Below, piece after piece: positions 21,521-29,309 of a DNA stretch of 64,000 nucleotides (position 1 is the stretch's first letter; each line of letters begins with the position of its first letter). The notes below the pieces were generated by a model, which had not been told where the DNA came from, did not search any database, and saw only the letters and a program-made list of their open reading frames with translations. The stretch is from Bacteroidia bacterium (GTDB lineage Bacteria; Bacteroidota; Bacteroidia; SXHM01). Position numbers and translations under genes: made by a program. The DNA is taken from NCBI GenBank assembly GCA_022072225.1, contig JAJVIC010000001.1:62001-126000 (forward strand), written 5' to 3'.

Positions 21521-21582
21521 TGTCACCCTGAGCGTAGTCGAAGGGCATTAATAATTGATGCTTCGACTACGCTCAGCATGAC
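21521..21582. repeat. Inverted intergenic repeat (CCCTGAGCGTAGTCGAAGG type)
   Basis: Imperfect inverted repeat: left arm 21521-21547, right arm 21558-21582, separated by about 10 bases. The core ACCCTGAGCGTAGTCGAAGG is a dispersed palindromic element I know from many Bacteroidota genomes. Placed 3 bp after the secDF stop codon, the hairpin could attenuate read-through into tatA. Confidence 0.75.
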
Positions 21583-21600
21583 ACTCATAATATAACAAGC

Positions 21601-21957
21601 ATGACTCTACTATTTTTAGACATTGGCGGTGGTGAGTTAGTCCTCATCCTGCTGGTAATAGTCATGTTTTTCGGGGCCGATAAAATACCCGAAATGGCGC
21701 GCGGCCTTGGTAAAGGCATGCGCCAGTTCAAAGATGCCACCGGAAGCATACAGCGCGAAATTGAAAAAAGCATAGTAGAAAGTGAACGCGCTGCCCGCGA
21801 GAATGAAATACAAAAAGCTGTAGAAGATAAAAAGGCCGAAGAGCCTAAAACACCTGTAGCTAAGCCGCCCGATTCCGCAGTACAGCGGAACTCGGTAGCG
21901 CAAAAGCCGGCTGACGGACTACCTTTTCCGGAGGATAAGCAAGCCCCCAAAGATTAA
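21601..21957 (+). CDS. tatA: Sec-independent translocase protein TatA/TatE
   Basis: 118 residues. TatA oligomers form the pore part of the twin-arginine pathway, which exports folded proteins. The N-terminal helix (LDIGGGELVLILLVIVMFFGADKIPEMARGLG, about 6-37) has the family's short membrane span followed by the amphipathic F-G-x-x-K-I-P-E hinge. The rest is a charged, Pro/Lys-rich tail longer than usual. A TTCCGC-AGTACA-GCGGAA palindrome is embedded in the tail (21873-21890, encoding D-S-A-V-Q-R-N). No tatC is in the window. It follows secDF on the same strand, putting two export machines side by side. Confidence 0.9.
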   Translation: MTLLFLDIGGGELVLILLVIVMFFGADKIPEMARGLGKGMRQFKDATGSIQREIEKSIVESERAARENEIQKAVEDKKAEEPKTPVAKPPDSAVQRNSVAQKPADGLPFPEDKQAPKD

Positions 21958-21963
21958 TAAGTC

Positions 21964-22008
21964 ATTTCAAAAAAATCCTGCCTTTAATGCAGAATTTTTT
22001 TTTGAAAT
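21964..22008 (+). terminator. Rho-independent terminator after tatA
   Basis: Long hairpin: ATTTCAAAAAAAT-c-CTGC (21964-21981) pairs with GCAG-a-ATTTTTTTTTGAAAT (21989-22008), 7-base loop, with a T tract in the 3' arm. It begins 7 bp after the tatA stop. Confidence 0.85.
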
Positions 22009-22019
22009 AGTAGCATTTC

Positions 22020-22187
22020 TCTACCTAACGGTCTTATTTCTCTACCCAAGTATCTTAATTCTCTACCTAACGGTCTTGTTTATCTACCCAATATTCTTAA
22101 TTCTCTACACAATAATCTTGTTTCGCTACATAATAATCTCATTTCGCTACTATTTATTCTTATTTCTCTACTAAATAATCTTATTTC
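22020..22187. repeat. Eight-copy 21-bp degenerate tandem repeat
   Basis: Eight consecutive units of exactly 21 bp (starts 22020, 22041, 22062, 22083, 22104, 22125, 22146, 22167). The approximate consensus is TCTAC-c/a-nAataaTCTTaTTTC. Units 1 and 3 share TCTACCTAACGGTCTT; the later units are AT-richer and more alike. 21 bp is two helical turns, so each unit would show the same DNA face. There are no spacers, so it is not a CRISPR. The plus strand has a short hydrophobic open frame and the minus strand an E-x-R-x-L-G-R pattern broken by a stop, but neither has a credible start. It occupies the tatA-glutamine synthetase spacer; the rest of that 555-bp spacer (21958-22512) holds the terminator, the promoter and the two repeat types listed separately. 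Confidence 0.9.
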
Positions 22188-22323
22188 AAGATTGAAATAA
22201 AAAATTCAGTCTGGTTTTTACCTTTTCAGGTTAAATTTATTGACGTATTCTGTTGCAAAATCTATTTTTTGATGTAGTTAACCGAAAAAACAGGGGGTGT
22301 TAATAAAATAAGTATAAAAAAAG

Positions 22324-22355
22324 TTGACTCGGGGGTATAAAAAGACATACTTTCG
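22324..22355 (+). promoter_or_regulatory. Candidate glutamine synthetase promoter
   Basis: TTGAC at 22324-22328 (-33 like) and TACTTTCG at 22348-22355 (-7 like, one mismatch to TAnnTTTG); the gap from TTG to the -7 box is 21 bp, within the Bacteroidota range. It lies 157 bp before the glutamine synthetase start, leaving a long leader that contains two repeat elements. Confidence 0.5.
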
Positions 22356-22407
22356 CGCCCGAAATGCTAAAATTTAGCATTCATCACCGAATAACGAATG
22401 GAAAAAT

Positions 22408-22477
22408 ACGAATATACGAATGAGTGCCCGCTAAACTGTATTCGCATATTCGTAAAAGATACGCTATTCGTTGATGA
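22408..22477. repeat. ACGAATA-type inverted repeat, copy 1
   Basis: ACGAATATACGAATG (22408-22422) faces TATTCGCATATTCGT (22439-22453), followed by ATTCGTTGATGA at 22466-22477. The left-arm 15-mer and the terminal 12-mer recur exactly in the spacer before the EVE gene (29235-29249 and 29297-29308), so this is a dispersed intergenic element. It lies in the likely leader of glutamine synthetase. Confidence 0.8.
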
Positions 22478-22478
22478 A

Positions 22479-22513
22479 ATTATCAATCAACAATTAAAAA
22501 TCAACAATCAAAA
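22479..22513. repeat. Heptamer tandem array abutting the glutamine synthetase start
   Basis: Five 7-bp units: ATTATCA, ATCAACA, ATTAAAA, ATCAACA, ATCAAAA; the last base is the A of the ATG at 22513. It therefore occupies the ribosome-binding position of the gene. The same heptamer type precedes the gene at 62486. Confidence 0.8.
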
Positions 22514-24702
22514 TGTCCGTTCTAAGATTTAAAGCCCTCGAAAGTGTTTACACCCGCAGACCTTTAGAGGTAGAAGCCCCGTCTGATAAAATATCAGATT
22601 TTTATGCCAGCAACGTATTTGGTAAAAAAGCCATGCGCGAATTTTTACCCGATGAAGTTTACAAACTGGTTATGGAAGCCATTGAAAAAGGCATCCAGCT
22701 TGACCGCAAAATTGCCGACCATGTAGCCATGGGTATGAAATCATGGGCAATGACCAAAGGCGTAACACACTATACGCACTGGTTTCAACCCCTAACCGGC
22801 ACCACTGCCGAAAAACATGATTCATTCTTTCAGCCTACTTTAGATGGCGCTGCGCTGGAAGTATTTGATGGCGGACAATTAGTGCAACAGGAGCCCGATG
22901 CCAGCAGCTTCCCCAGCGGAGGTATCCGTAACACCTTTGAGGCGCGCGGTTACACAGCATGGGACCCTACATCTGCGGCTTTCATCATGGGCAAAACCCT
23001 GTGCATCCCTACCATTTTTGTTTCTTATACAGGCGAAGCGCTTGACCACAAAGCACCTTTATTAAAAGCGTTGCATGCAATGGACAAAGCTGCGGTAGAT
23101 GTTTGCCAGTATTTTGATAAAAACGTTACCAAAGTAACGGCTACTCTTGGTTGGGAACAAGAGTATTTCCTGGTTGATGCTGCTTTATATACAGCCCGCC
23201 CCGACCTTATGCTGACAGGACGCACGGTTTTCGGACATTCTTCAGCAAAAGACCAACAGCTGGAAGATCATTATTTTGGCTCTATCCCTGAAAGAGTAAA
23301 TGCTTTTATGCGCGATTTCGAGGTTGAATCATTGAAATTGGGAATTCCTGTAAAAACCCGACACAACGAGGTTGCACCTAACCAGTTTGAGTGCGCACCT
23401 ATATTTGAAGAAACCAACCTGGCGGTTGACCACAACCTGTTGCTGATGGATGTAATGGAAAAAGTAGCGCGCAAACACAACTTCCGCGTACTGTTCCATG
23501 AAAAACCATTCGCAGGAATCAATGGTTCGGGTAAGCACAACAACTGGAGCATGGCTACCAACACCGGCAAAAACCTGTTAAGTCCAGGCAAAACGCCAAA
23601 GAAGAATTTACAGTTCCTTACTTTCTTTGTGAATACTATTAAAGCCGTTCATGAACACGCAGATTTGTTGCGTGCATCTATTGCTCACGCAGGGAATGAC
23701 CACCGTCTTGGAGCCAACGAAGCACCTCCTGCTATTATATCTGCTTTCATAGGTTCGCAGTTAGATGCGGTATTGAACGAACTGGAAGAGAAAGTACACA
23801 CCGGCAAAATGTCACCTGACGAGAAAACAGAATTGAAGCTCAACATCGGTAAAATCCCTGAAATTCTCTTAGATAATACCGACCGTAACAGAACTTCACC
23901 ATTTGCTTTCACCGGAAATAAATTTGAGTTCCGTGCCGTAGGTTCTTCGCAGAACTGTGCCGGTGCAATGATGGTATTAAACACCATTGTGGCTAATCAA
24001 TTAACCGACTTCAAAATTGAAGTAGATAAAATAATTGAAAAAGGAGTGGATAAAGAAGAAGCCATTCTGCAGGTGTTGCGCAGATACATTATAGAATCTA
24101 AAAATGTACGCTTTGAGGGCAATGGTTACAGCGATGCATGGGTAAAAGAAGCGGAAAAACGCGGTTTGAGCAATATCAAAACCACACCACAGGCTTTAGA
24201 CGCTTATGTAAGCAAAAAAAGCATTGAACTGTTCAAACGCTTTGACATACACAGCGAGCGCGAAATAAAAGCCCGCCACGACATTTACCTCGAAGCCTAC
24301 AGCAAAAAAATACAGATTGAATCACGCGTAATGGGCGATTTGGCGCTCAACCAAATTATACCTACCGCCATTGAATACCAAAACCTGCTTATCAATAATG
24401 TAAAAGGTTTGAAAGAAATATTCTCCGCGTCAGAATTCAAAACCCTCGCAGAGGTTCAAATAGCTACTATTAAAGAAGTATCAGAACATATTTCGGCAAT
24501 AAAAACCGGAGTTGAAGCCATGATAGAAGCCCGTAAAAAGGCCAATAAAGTAGAAGGTGCACGCGCCCATGCCATTGCTTATTGCGAAAAAGTGGTTCCT
24601 TTCTTTGAAACCATCCGCTACCATGTTGACAAACTGGAATTGCTGGTAGATGACGAATACTGGCCATTACCCAAATACCGCGAGTTATTGTTCAACCGAT
24701 AA
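22513..24702 (+). CDS. glnN: Glutamine synthetase type III
   Basis: 729 residues, the usual length for GSIII, much longer than GSI (about 470). It condenses glutamate and ammonia to glutamine with ATP, the main ammonia-assimilation step. N-terminal features FGKKAMREFLP and the GSIII segment HYTHWFQPLTGTTAEKHDSF are clear. The catalytic core has EKPFAGINGSGKHNNWS (about 329), EVAPNQFECAPIFEE (about 284) and NRTSPFAFTGNKFEFRAVGSSQN (about 457). The C-terminal helical region is characteristic of type III. The 5' leader carries an inverted repeat and a heptamer array touching the start codon; a hairpin terminator follows. No PII or ammonium-transporter gene is adjacent. Confidence 0.95.
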   Translation: MSVLRFKALESVYTRRPLEVEAPSDKISDFYASNVFGKKAMREFLPDEVYKLVMEAIEKGIQLDRKIADHVAMGMKSWAMTKGVTHYTHWFQPLTGTTAEKHDSFFQPTLDGAALEVFDGGQLVQQEPDASSFPSGGIRNTFEARGYTAWDPTSAAFIMGKTLCIPTIFVSYTGEALDHKAPLLKALHAMDKAAVDVCQYFDKNVTKVTATLGWEQEYFLVDAALYTARPDLMLTGRTVFGHSSAKDQQLEDHYFGSIPERVNAFMRDFEVESLKLGIPVKTRHNEVAPNQFECAPIFEETNLAVDHNLLLMDVMEKVARKHNFRVLFHEKPFAGINGSGKHNNWSMATNTGKNLLSPGKTPKKNLQFLTFFVNTIKAVHEHADLLRASIAHAGNDHRLGANEAPPAIISAFIGSQLDAVLNELEEKVHTGKMSPDEKTELKLNIGKIPEILLDNTDRNRTSPFAFTGNKFEFRAVGSSQNCAGAMMVLNTIVANQLTDFKIEVDKIIEKGVDKEEAILQVLRRYIIESKNVRFEGNGYSDAWVKEAEKRGLSNIKTTPQALDAYVSKKSIELFKRFDIHSEREIKARHDIYLEAYSKKIQIESRVMGDLALNQIIPTAIEYQNLLINNVKGLKEIFSASEFKTLAEVQIATIKEVSEHISAIKTGVEAMIEARKKANKVEGARAHAIAYCEKVVPFFETIRYHVDKLELLVDDEYWPLPKYRELLFNR

Positions 24703-24711
24703 GGGTTTCAT

Positions 24712-24795
24712 TGTTTAAAGGGTTTGTAGTTTAAATACGGTTGTTTTCAGTAACCCCAAACAACCTAAACTGCAAACCCTTTGAACATTTTTTTT
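24712..24795 (+). terminator. Hairpin terminator after glutamine synthetase
   Basis: A long imperfect stem (about 24712-24734 with 24764-24787; TTTAAAGGGTTTG against CAAACCCTTTGAA, plus an inner GGTTGTTT/AAACAACC pairing) is followed by an eight-T run at 24788-24795. It resembles dispersed Bacteroidota palindromes and probably ends the glutamine synthetase transcript. Confidence 0.75.
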
Positions 24796-24824
24796 ACTTC
24801 TACTTTGTTTTTAAAATAATTTTC

Positions 24825-24832
24825 TACTTTTG
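24825..24832 (+). promoter_or_regulatory. Candidate -7 box upstream of the PorE-like gene
   Basis: TACTTTTG fits TAnnTTTG, 90 bp upstream of the ATG; a second near match TACTTTAG lies at 24878-24885. Neither has a TTG at ideal spacing, so which is used is uncertain. Confidence 0.4.
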
Positions 24833-24922
24833 GTCGGTCGAAAAATCGATTTAGTCATTGTATATTGATAAATTATTTACTTTAGCACCCCAATAAAAAA
24901 AGACAACACAAAAATTTAACCT

Positions 24923-26914
24923 ATGAAAATCTTCAAAATCTTTACTCTTTTAGCCCTTGCGGTATCGGTTTCCCTCTCAGCGTTTGCTCAGAAGAGCAAC
25001 GACAAAAGCAAAGCTGACCAGGCTTTTGATGTGATGGAATATTATGTGGCTATCGACCTTTACAAAAAGGAATACAAATCGGCAAAAGACAAAGCCCGTA
25101 AAGCTGAAATCATTTTCAAGGTGGCAGAATGTTACCGCCTTACCAACAACCTTAAACAGGCTGAAACCTGGTATAAAAAAGCAGTAAAGATTAAATATCC
25201 TGATCCAATCGCTATCCTGTATCTTGCCGATGCGATGAAAATCAACGAAAAATATTCTGACGCTATAGTTGAATATAACAACTACGCAGCAAAAGTTCCA
25301 ACTGATCCGCGCGGGGCTAAAGGCGCTGAATCATGTGCACTTGCTCAGAAATGGATTGATAATCCTACCCGTTATGAAGTGAAAAACGAAGCACAAATCA
25401 ACGGTAAAAACAACGATTTCTCACCTGCTTATGCAAGCAAAAACAACAAAGAAATTCTTTTCACATCTTCAAGAGACGGAGCAGAGGGTGATGATGTTGA
25501 TGGCTGGACAGGTCAAAGCTTTACTGATGTATTCACCGCTAAAATTGATAACAAAGGCAAATGGAGCAACCCAACACCGTTGGATGCAATTGTAAATTCA
25601 GCCGACAACGAAGGTTCAGCAGTTTACGATGCAGAATTTAAAACACTTTATTTCACTCGTTGCTCTCGCAAAAAGAAAGAAGCAATGGGTTGCGAAATTT
25701 TCAGCGCAGAATCTAAAGGAAGCACTTGGGGCGAACCACAGCTGATATCATTAAAACCAGACTCAATTATAGCTACAATTGGTCATCCCGCAATCAATGC
25801 AGATGGTTCAGTTCTGGTATTTGCATCAGACATGCCGGGCGGATTGGGAGGAAGAGACCTGTGGGTTTCAACTTTTGATAAAGAGAAAAAACGCTGGACA
25901 AAACCTGTAAACGCAGGTAACACTATCAACACACCTGCTGATGAAATGTTCCCTTTTATTCATGCAGACGGAACCCTGTACTTTGCTTCAAGCGGACACA
26001 TTGGAATGGGTGGATTAGATATCTTCAAAGCTGACAAAGTTTCTGCTACATCATGGAGCAACGTTACTAACATGCGTTACCCAATCAACTCAGCAGGCGA
26101 TGATTTCGCAATCGTTTTTGAGCGCGAAGCTGAAAAAGGTTACTTCACTTCAAACCGTAACGGTGGAAAAGGTGCTGATGATATTTATTCATTTATTCTT
26201 CCGCAATTGCAATTTACTTTGCAAGGTGTAGTAAAAGATTACAAAACCAAAAAACCTGTTGATGGAGCTACTGTAACAGTTGTTGGTACTGATGGTTCTT
26301 CAAAAGAGGTTAAAACGGATGCATCAGGTTTCTACAAAGTAGATTTAATGCCGGCAACTTCTTATGTATTGACTGCCGGAAAGCCTGGCGCATATCTTAA
26401 CAAAACAGGTAAAACTACTACTGTAGGTTTTGAAGAAGACAAAGCATTGGTTCATGATTTTGAACTGGATCCGATTGCAAAACCAATCGACCTTCCAAAC
26501 ATTTATTACGATTTGGCTAAATGGGAATTGCGCCCTGAGTCTAAAGTTGCTTTGGATGGTTTGATTGAAGTATTGAACGATAACCCAACTATTGTTATCG
26601 AGTTAGGTTCACATACCGATATCCGTTCAAGTGATGCCTACAACTTAACCCTTTCACAAAAACGTGCTCAGTCAGTTGTTGACTACCTTATTGAAAGCGG
26701 TATTGACGCTGATAGACTGGTTGCAAAAGGTTATGGTGAAACTGTTCCCCGTGTTATTCCTTTTGATGTATCATTCATGAAAGCAGGTGATGTGATTACT
26801 GAGGCATACATTAACAAACTGCCTACAGAAGAACAAAAAGAAGAAGCGCACCAGATGAATCGTAGAACTGAGTTCCGCGTATTGCGCAGCGATTACGTTC
26901 CTAAACAAAACTAA
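24923..26914 (+). CDS. PorE-like envelope protein: TPR, PD40 propeller, CarboxypepD_reg, OmpA
   Basis: 663 residues with signal peptide MKIFKIFTLLALAVSVSLSAFAQ. Domains in order: TPR-like helices (about 25-145), PD40/WD40 propeller (about 150-430, with SSRDGAEG, FASDMPGGLGGRDLW, YFTSNRNGGKGADDIYSF), a carboxypeptidase-regulatory Ig-like domain (about 433-510), and an OmpA-like peptidoglycan-binding domain (about 520-660, LGSHTDIRSSDAYNLTLSQKRAQ, GYGE). This order and length match PorE, the periplasmic T9SS component that binds peptidoglycan. No lipobox Cys is seen, unlike the lipoprotein PorE of Porphyromonas. Since Bacteroidota carry several such paralogues, the T9SS role is an inference. 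It is flanked by terminators and so is probably expressed alone. Confidence 0.85.
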   Translation: MKIFKIFTLLALAVSVSLSAFAQKSNDKSKADQAFDVMEYYVAIDLYKKEYKSAKDKARKAEIIFKVAECYRLTNNLKQAETWYKKAVKIKYPDPIAILYLADAMKINEKYSDAIVEYNNYAAKVPTDPRGAKGAESCALAQKWIDNPTRYEVKNEAQINGKNNDFSPAYASKNNKEILFTSSRDGAEGDDVDGWTGQSFTDVFTAKIDNKGKWSNPTPLDAIVNSADNEGSAVYDAEFKTLYFTRCSRKKKEAMGCEIFSAESKGSTWGEPQLISLKPDSIIATIGHPAINADGSVLVFASDMPGGLGGRDLWVSTFDKEKKRWTKPVNAGNTINTPADEMFPFIHADGTLYFASSGHIGMGGLDIFKADKVSATSWSNVTNMRYPINSAGDDFAIVFEREAEKGYFTSNRNGGKGADDIYSFILPQLQFTLQGVVKDYKTKKPVDGATVTVVGTDGSSKEVKTDASGFYKVDLMPATSYVLTAGKPGAYLNKTGKTTTVGFEEDKALVHDFELDPIAKPIDLPNIYYDLAKWELRPESKVALDGLIEVLNDNPTIVIELGSHTDIRSSDAYNLTLSQKRAQSVVDYLIESGIDADRLVAKGYGETVPRVIPFDVSFMKAGDVITEAYINKLPTEEQKEEAHQMNRRTEFRVLRSDYVPKQN

Positions 26915-26935
26915 TCTCTGATAGTTGAAAAAATT

Positions 26936-26968
26936 AAAAGTCCCCCGCCTCAGGCGGGGGACTTTTTT
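26936..26968 (+). terminator. Strong rho-independent terminator
   Basis: GC-rich perfect stem: arm 26936-26949 pairs with 26953-26966 (CCCCCGCC/GGCGGGGG core), 3-base loop, followed by T's. It separates the PorE-like gene from purM. Confidence 0.95.
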
Positions 26969-26990
26969 ATTTCCTTTGCACAAGTAAATT

Positions 26991-28139
26991 ATGAGTACAC
27001 CCAATAAATATGCCCAGCGCGGAGTTTCAGCAGATAAGGAAGATGTTCACAAAGCCATTGCGCAATTAGACAAAGGTTTATTTCCTAAAGCGTTTTGCAA
27101 AATTGTTCCTGATTATTTGGGTAATGATGAAAACTATTGTGTGGTAATGCACGCTGATGGTGCGGGAACCAAATCATCGCTTGCTTACATCTATTGGAAA
27201 GAAACAGGAGATATTTCTGTATGGCGTGGTATTGCGCAGGATGCAGTGGTTATGAATACCGATGATTTATTATGTGTTGGCGCATTGGACAATATTTTGC
27301 TGTCATCAACAATTGGCAGAAATAAATTTCTCATTCCGGGTGAAGTTGTTTCTGAGATTATCAAAGGAACGGAGGATACACTTGCGACACTTCGCAAACA
27401 TGGAATGAATATTATTTCTACCGGTGGAGAAACAGCTGATGTGGGTGATTTGGTCAAAACGATCATTGTAGATTCTACAGTTGTTTGTCGCATGAAACGC
27501 AGTGATGTTATTTCTAATCACAGAATACAAGCGGGCGATGTAATTGTTGGGCTTGCTTCTTACGGACAAGCTACCTATGAAACCGAATACAATGGCGGCA
27601 TGGGTAGCAACGGTTTAACTTCTGCGCGACACGATGTTTTCAGTCATGAGTATGCAAAAAAATATCCGGAGAGTTTTGATAATTCATTACCCGACAACAT
27701 TGTTTATTCAGGAAAAATGACATTGGAGGAAGCAGGTAAATTGGTGCTTTCACCAACACGTACGTATGCCCCTGTGGTGAAGAAAATATTGGATGTTGTT
27801 TCACGAGAAAACATTCACGGTATGGTGCATTGCAGTGGTGGCGCACAAACCAAGGTGCTGCACTTTGTGGATAATTTGCATATTGTTAAAGACAATCTTT
27901 TCGCAACACCGCCTTTGTTTAAACTGATACAGGAACAAAGCGGAACATCTTGGCAAGAGATGTACAAAGTGTTTAACATGGGGCATCGCATGGAGATATA
28001 TGTTGCAGAGGAACACGCCCAAGCTATTATCGATGTTGCCAAATCATTTAACATTGATGCCCAAATTGTGGGAAGATGCAAAGCAGGGCAAGGCAAAAGC
28101 CTGACAATAAAAAGCGAACACGGGATTTTTGAATATTAA
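26991..28139 (+). CDS. purM: Phosphoribosylformylglycinamidine cyclo-ligase (AIR synthase)
   Basis: 382 residues. The enzyme closes formylglycinamidine ribonucleotide to AIR with ATP in purine synthesis. It shows the PurM-like signatures YAQRGVSADKED at the N-terminus, HADGAGTKSSLAY (about 52-64), ISTGGETADVGDL (about 143) and the glycine-rich GLASYGQATYE. It is longer than the 345-residue enterobacterial enzyme, as Bacteroidota versions are. Start ATG 26991 lies 23 bp after the terminator, so a promoter must overlap that region, though no clean box is seen. No other pur genes are adjacent. Confidence 0.88.
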   Translation: MSTPNKYAQRGVSADKEDVHKAIAQLDKGLFPKAFCKIVPDYLGNDENYCVVMHADGAGTKSSLAYIYWKETGDISVWRGIAQDAVVMNTDDLLCVGALDNILLSSTIGRNKFLIPGEVVSEIIKGTEDTLATLRKHGMNIISTGGETADVGDLVKTIIVDSTVVCRMKRSDVISNHRIQAGDVIVGLASYGQATYETEYNGGMGSNGLTSARHDVFSHEYAKKYPESFDNSLPDNIVYSGKMTLEEAGKLVLSPTRTYAPVVKKILDVVSRENIHGMVHCSGGAQTKVLHFVDNLHIVKDNLFATPPLFKLIQEQSGTSWQEMYKVFNMGHRMEIYVAEEHAQAIIDVAKSFNIDAQIVGRCKAGQGKSLTIKSEHGIFEY

Positions 28140-28149
28140 TTTTTTTCAC

Positions 28150-28223
28150 CACAGATTACACAGATTTGAACAGATTTTTGAGAAGGTAAATGAATACGTC
28201 TGTGCAAATCTGTGTAATCTGTG
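28150..28223. repeat. CACAGATT-type inverted repeat, copy 1
   Basis: Perfect 18-bp inverted arms (28150-28167 and 28206-28223; CACAGATTACACAGATTT and complement) flank a further CAGATTTTTG. The right end shares 24 identical bases (28200-28223) with 53101-53124 after tonB, so it is a dispersed element. It fills the purM-ddl spacer and could act as a hairpin. Confidence 0.9.
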
Positions 28224-28246
28224 ATGCATACCATTTAATATAAAAC

Positions 28247-29224
28247 ATGAAAAAAAACATTGCCATCATCATGGGCGGAGACTCTTCGGAGTCGGTTATC
28301 TCACTTAAAAGTGCAGATGTTGTTCAGAAATATCTGGACAAAGAAAAATACACTGCATACAAGGTTTTAATCAGCAAACAGAAGTGGGCGGTTGTGGAAG
28401 GTGAACAAGAGTTTGCCATTGACAAAAACGATTTCAGCGCAACTATCAACGGACAGAAAATAAAGTTTGATGCAGTTTTCAATGCCATACACGGTACGCC
28501 CGGTGAAGACGGCAAATTGCAAGGTTATTTCGAGTTGTTGGGTATTCCGTATTCGTCATCGGGTGTGTTGGGTTCAGCACTTACCTTTAGCAAAGGTACT
28601 TGCAACGCTGTGGTTAGGGCTTGGGGTTTGGCAAATACCGCTAAGTCGGTAGTGGTTCGTAAAGGTGAAACAGTTGATGAAGCTGCAGTGATTGCTTCGC
28701 TTGGGTTGCCTTGTTTTGTAAAACCTAATAACGGTGGTAGCAGCTTTGGCGCATCAAAAGTTAAAGAAGCGACACAACTAAAATCTGCTCTGTCAAAAGC
28801 CTTCGAGCATGATCCAGAAGCTATTGTAGAGGAATTTCTTCCCGGCACGGAGGTTACCTGTGGCGTATTTCGATACAATGGTAAAACTACGGTGCTGCCC
28901 ATTACAGAGATTGTTCCTAAAAACGAATTCTTCGATTTTGAAGCTAAATACAAAGGTGCTTCGGAAGAGGTAACGCCTGCTCGTATTTCAAAAGAACTTA
29001 CGGATGAAATTCAGCGCATAACAGGTGCCGTGTTTGATAAACTGGGACTAAAAGGTATGTCGCGTATTGATTTTATCATAAAAGAAAATGTTCCTTATCT
29101 GGTAGAAGTAAATACCACTCCCGGCTTGAGTGAACAGAGCATCGTTCCCCAGCAGGCCCGTTCGGTTGGCATTTCGCTGACTGATTTGTTCGGGATGATG
29201 ATAGAGAGTTCCATCAACGAATAA
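28247..29224 (+). CDS. ddl: D-alanine--D-alanine ligase
   Basis: 325 residues. It joins two D-alanines with ATP to make the dipeptide for peptidoglycan precursors in the cytoplasm. ATP-grasp features are visible: IIMGGDSSESVISL (N-domain Gly loop), CFVKPNNGGSSFGASKV (about 157-173), EEFLPGTEVTCGVF, and the metal-binding RIDFIIKENVPYLVEVNTTPGLSEQSIVPQ (about 275-305). Length fits. In many Bacteroidota ddl lies beside the PASTA and RluA-family genes; here those are about 30 kb away at 58167 and 61360, suggesting rearrangement. Confidence 0.95.
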   Translation: MKKNIAIIMGGDSSESVISLKSADVVQKYLDKEKYTAYKVLISKQKWAVVEGEQEFAIDKNDFSATINGQKIKFDAVFNAIHGTPGEDGKLQGYFELLGIPYSSSGVLGSALTFSKGTCNAVVRAWGLANTAKSVVVRKGETVDEAAVIASLGLPCFVKPNNGGSSFGASKVKEATQLKSALSKAFEHDPEAIVEEFLPGTEVTCGVFRYNGKTTVLPITEIVPKNEFFDFEAKYKGASEEVTPARISKELTDEIQRITGAVFDKLGLKGMSRIDFIIKENVPYLVEVNTTPGLSEQSIVPQQARSVGISLTDLFGMMIESSINE

Positions 29225-29234
29225 CATATCTTTT

Positions 29235-29308
29235 ACGAATATACGAATGTGAACAGGCTTAGATTTCATTCGTATATTCGTGTTTTATTATTCGTAATTC
29301 GTTGATGA
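29235..29308. repeat. ACGAATA-type inverted repeat, copy 2
   Basis: ACGAATATACGAATG (29235-29249) and its exact complement CATTCGTATATTCGT (29267-29281) form a 15-bp perfect hairpin, followed by ATTCGTTGATGA ending 1 bp before the EVE start codon. The left-arm 15-mer and the terminal 12-mer are shared exactly with 22408-22477. Confidence 0.9.
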
Positions 29309-29309
29309 T

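Noticed and set aside
22004-22175. Hydrophobic open frame through the 21-bp repeats, and E-x-R-x-L-G-R frame on the other strand
   Set aside because: The plus frame has no start codon and ends at a stop in the last unit; the minus frame has an internal stop in unit 3. Both follow from the repeat itself.
22020-22187. CRISPR array
   Set aside because: Units are contiguous and degenerate with no spacers, and no cas genes are near.
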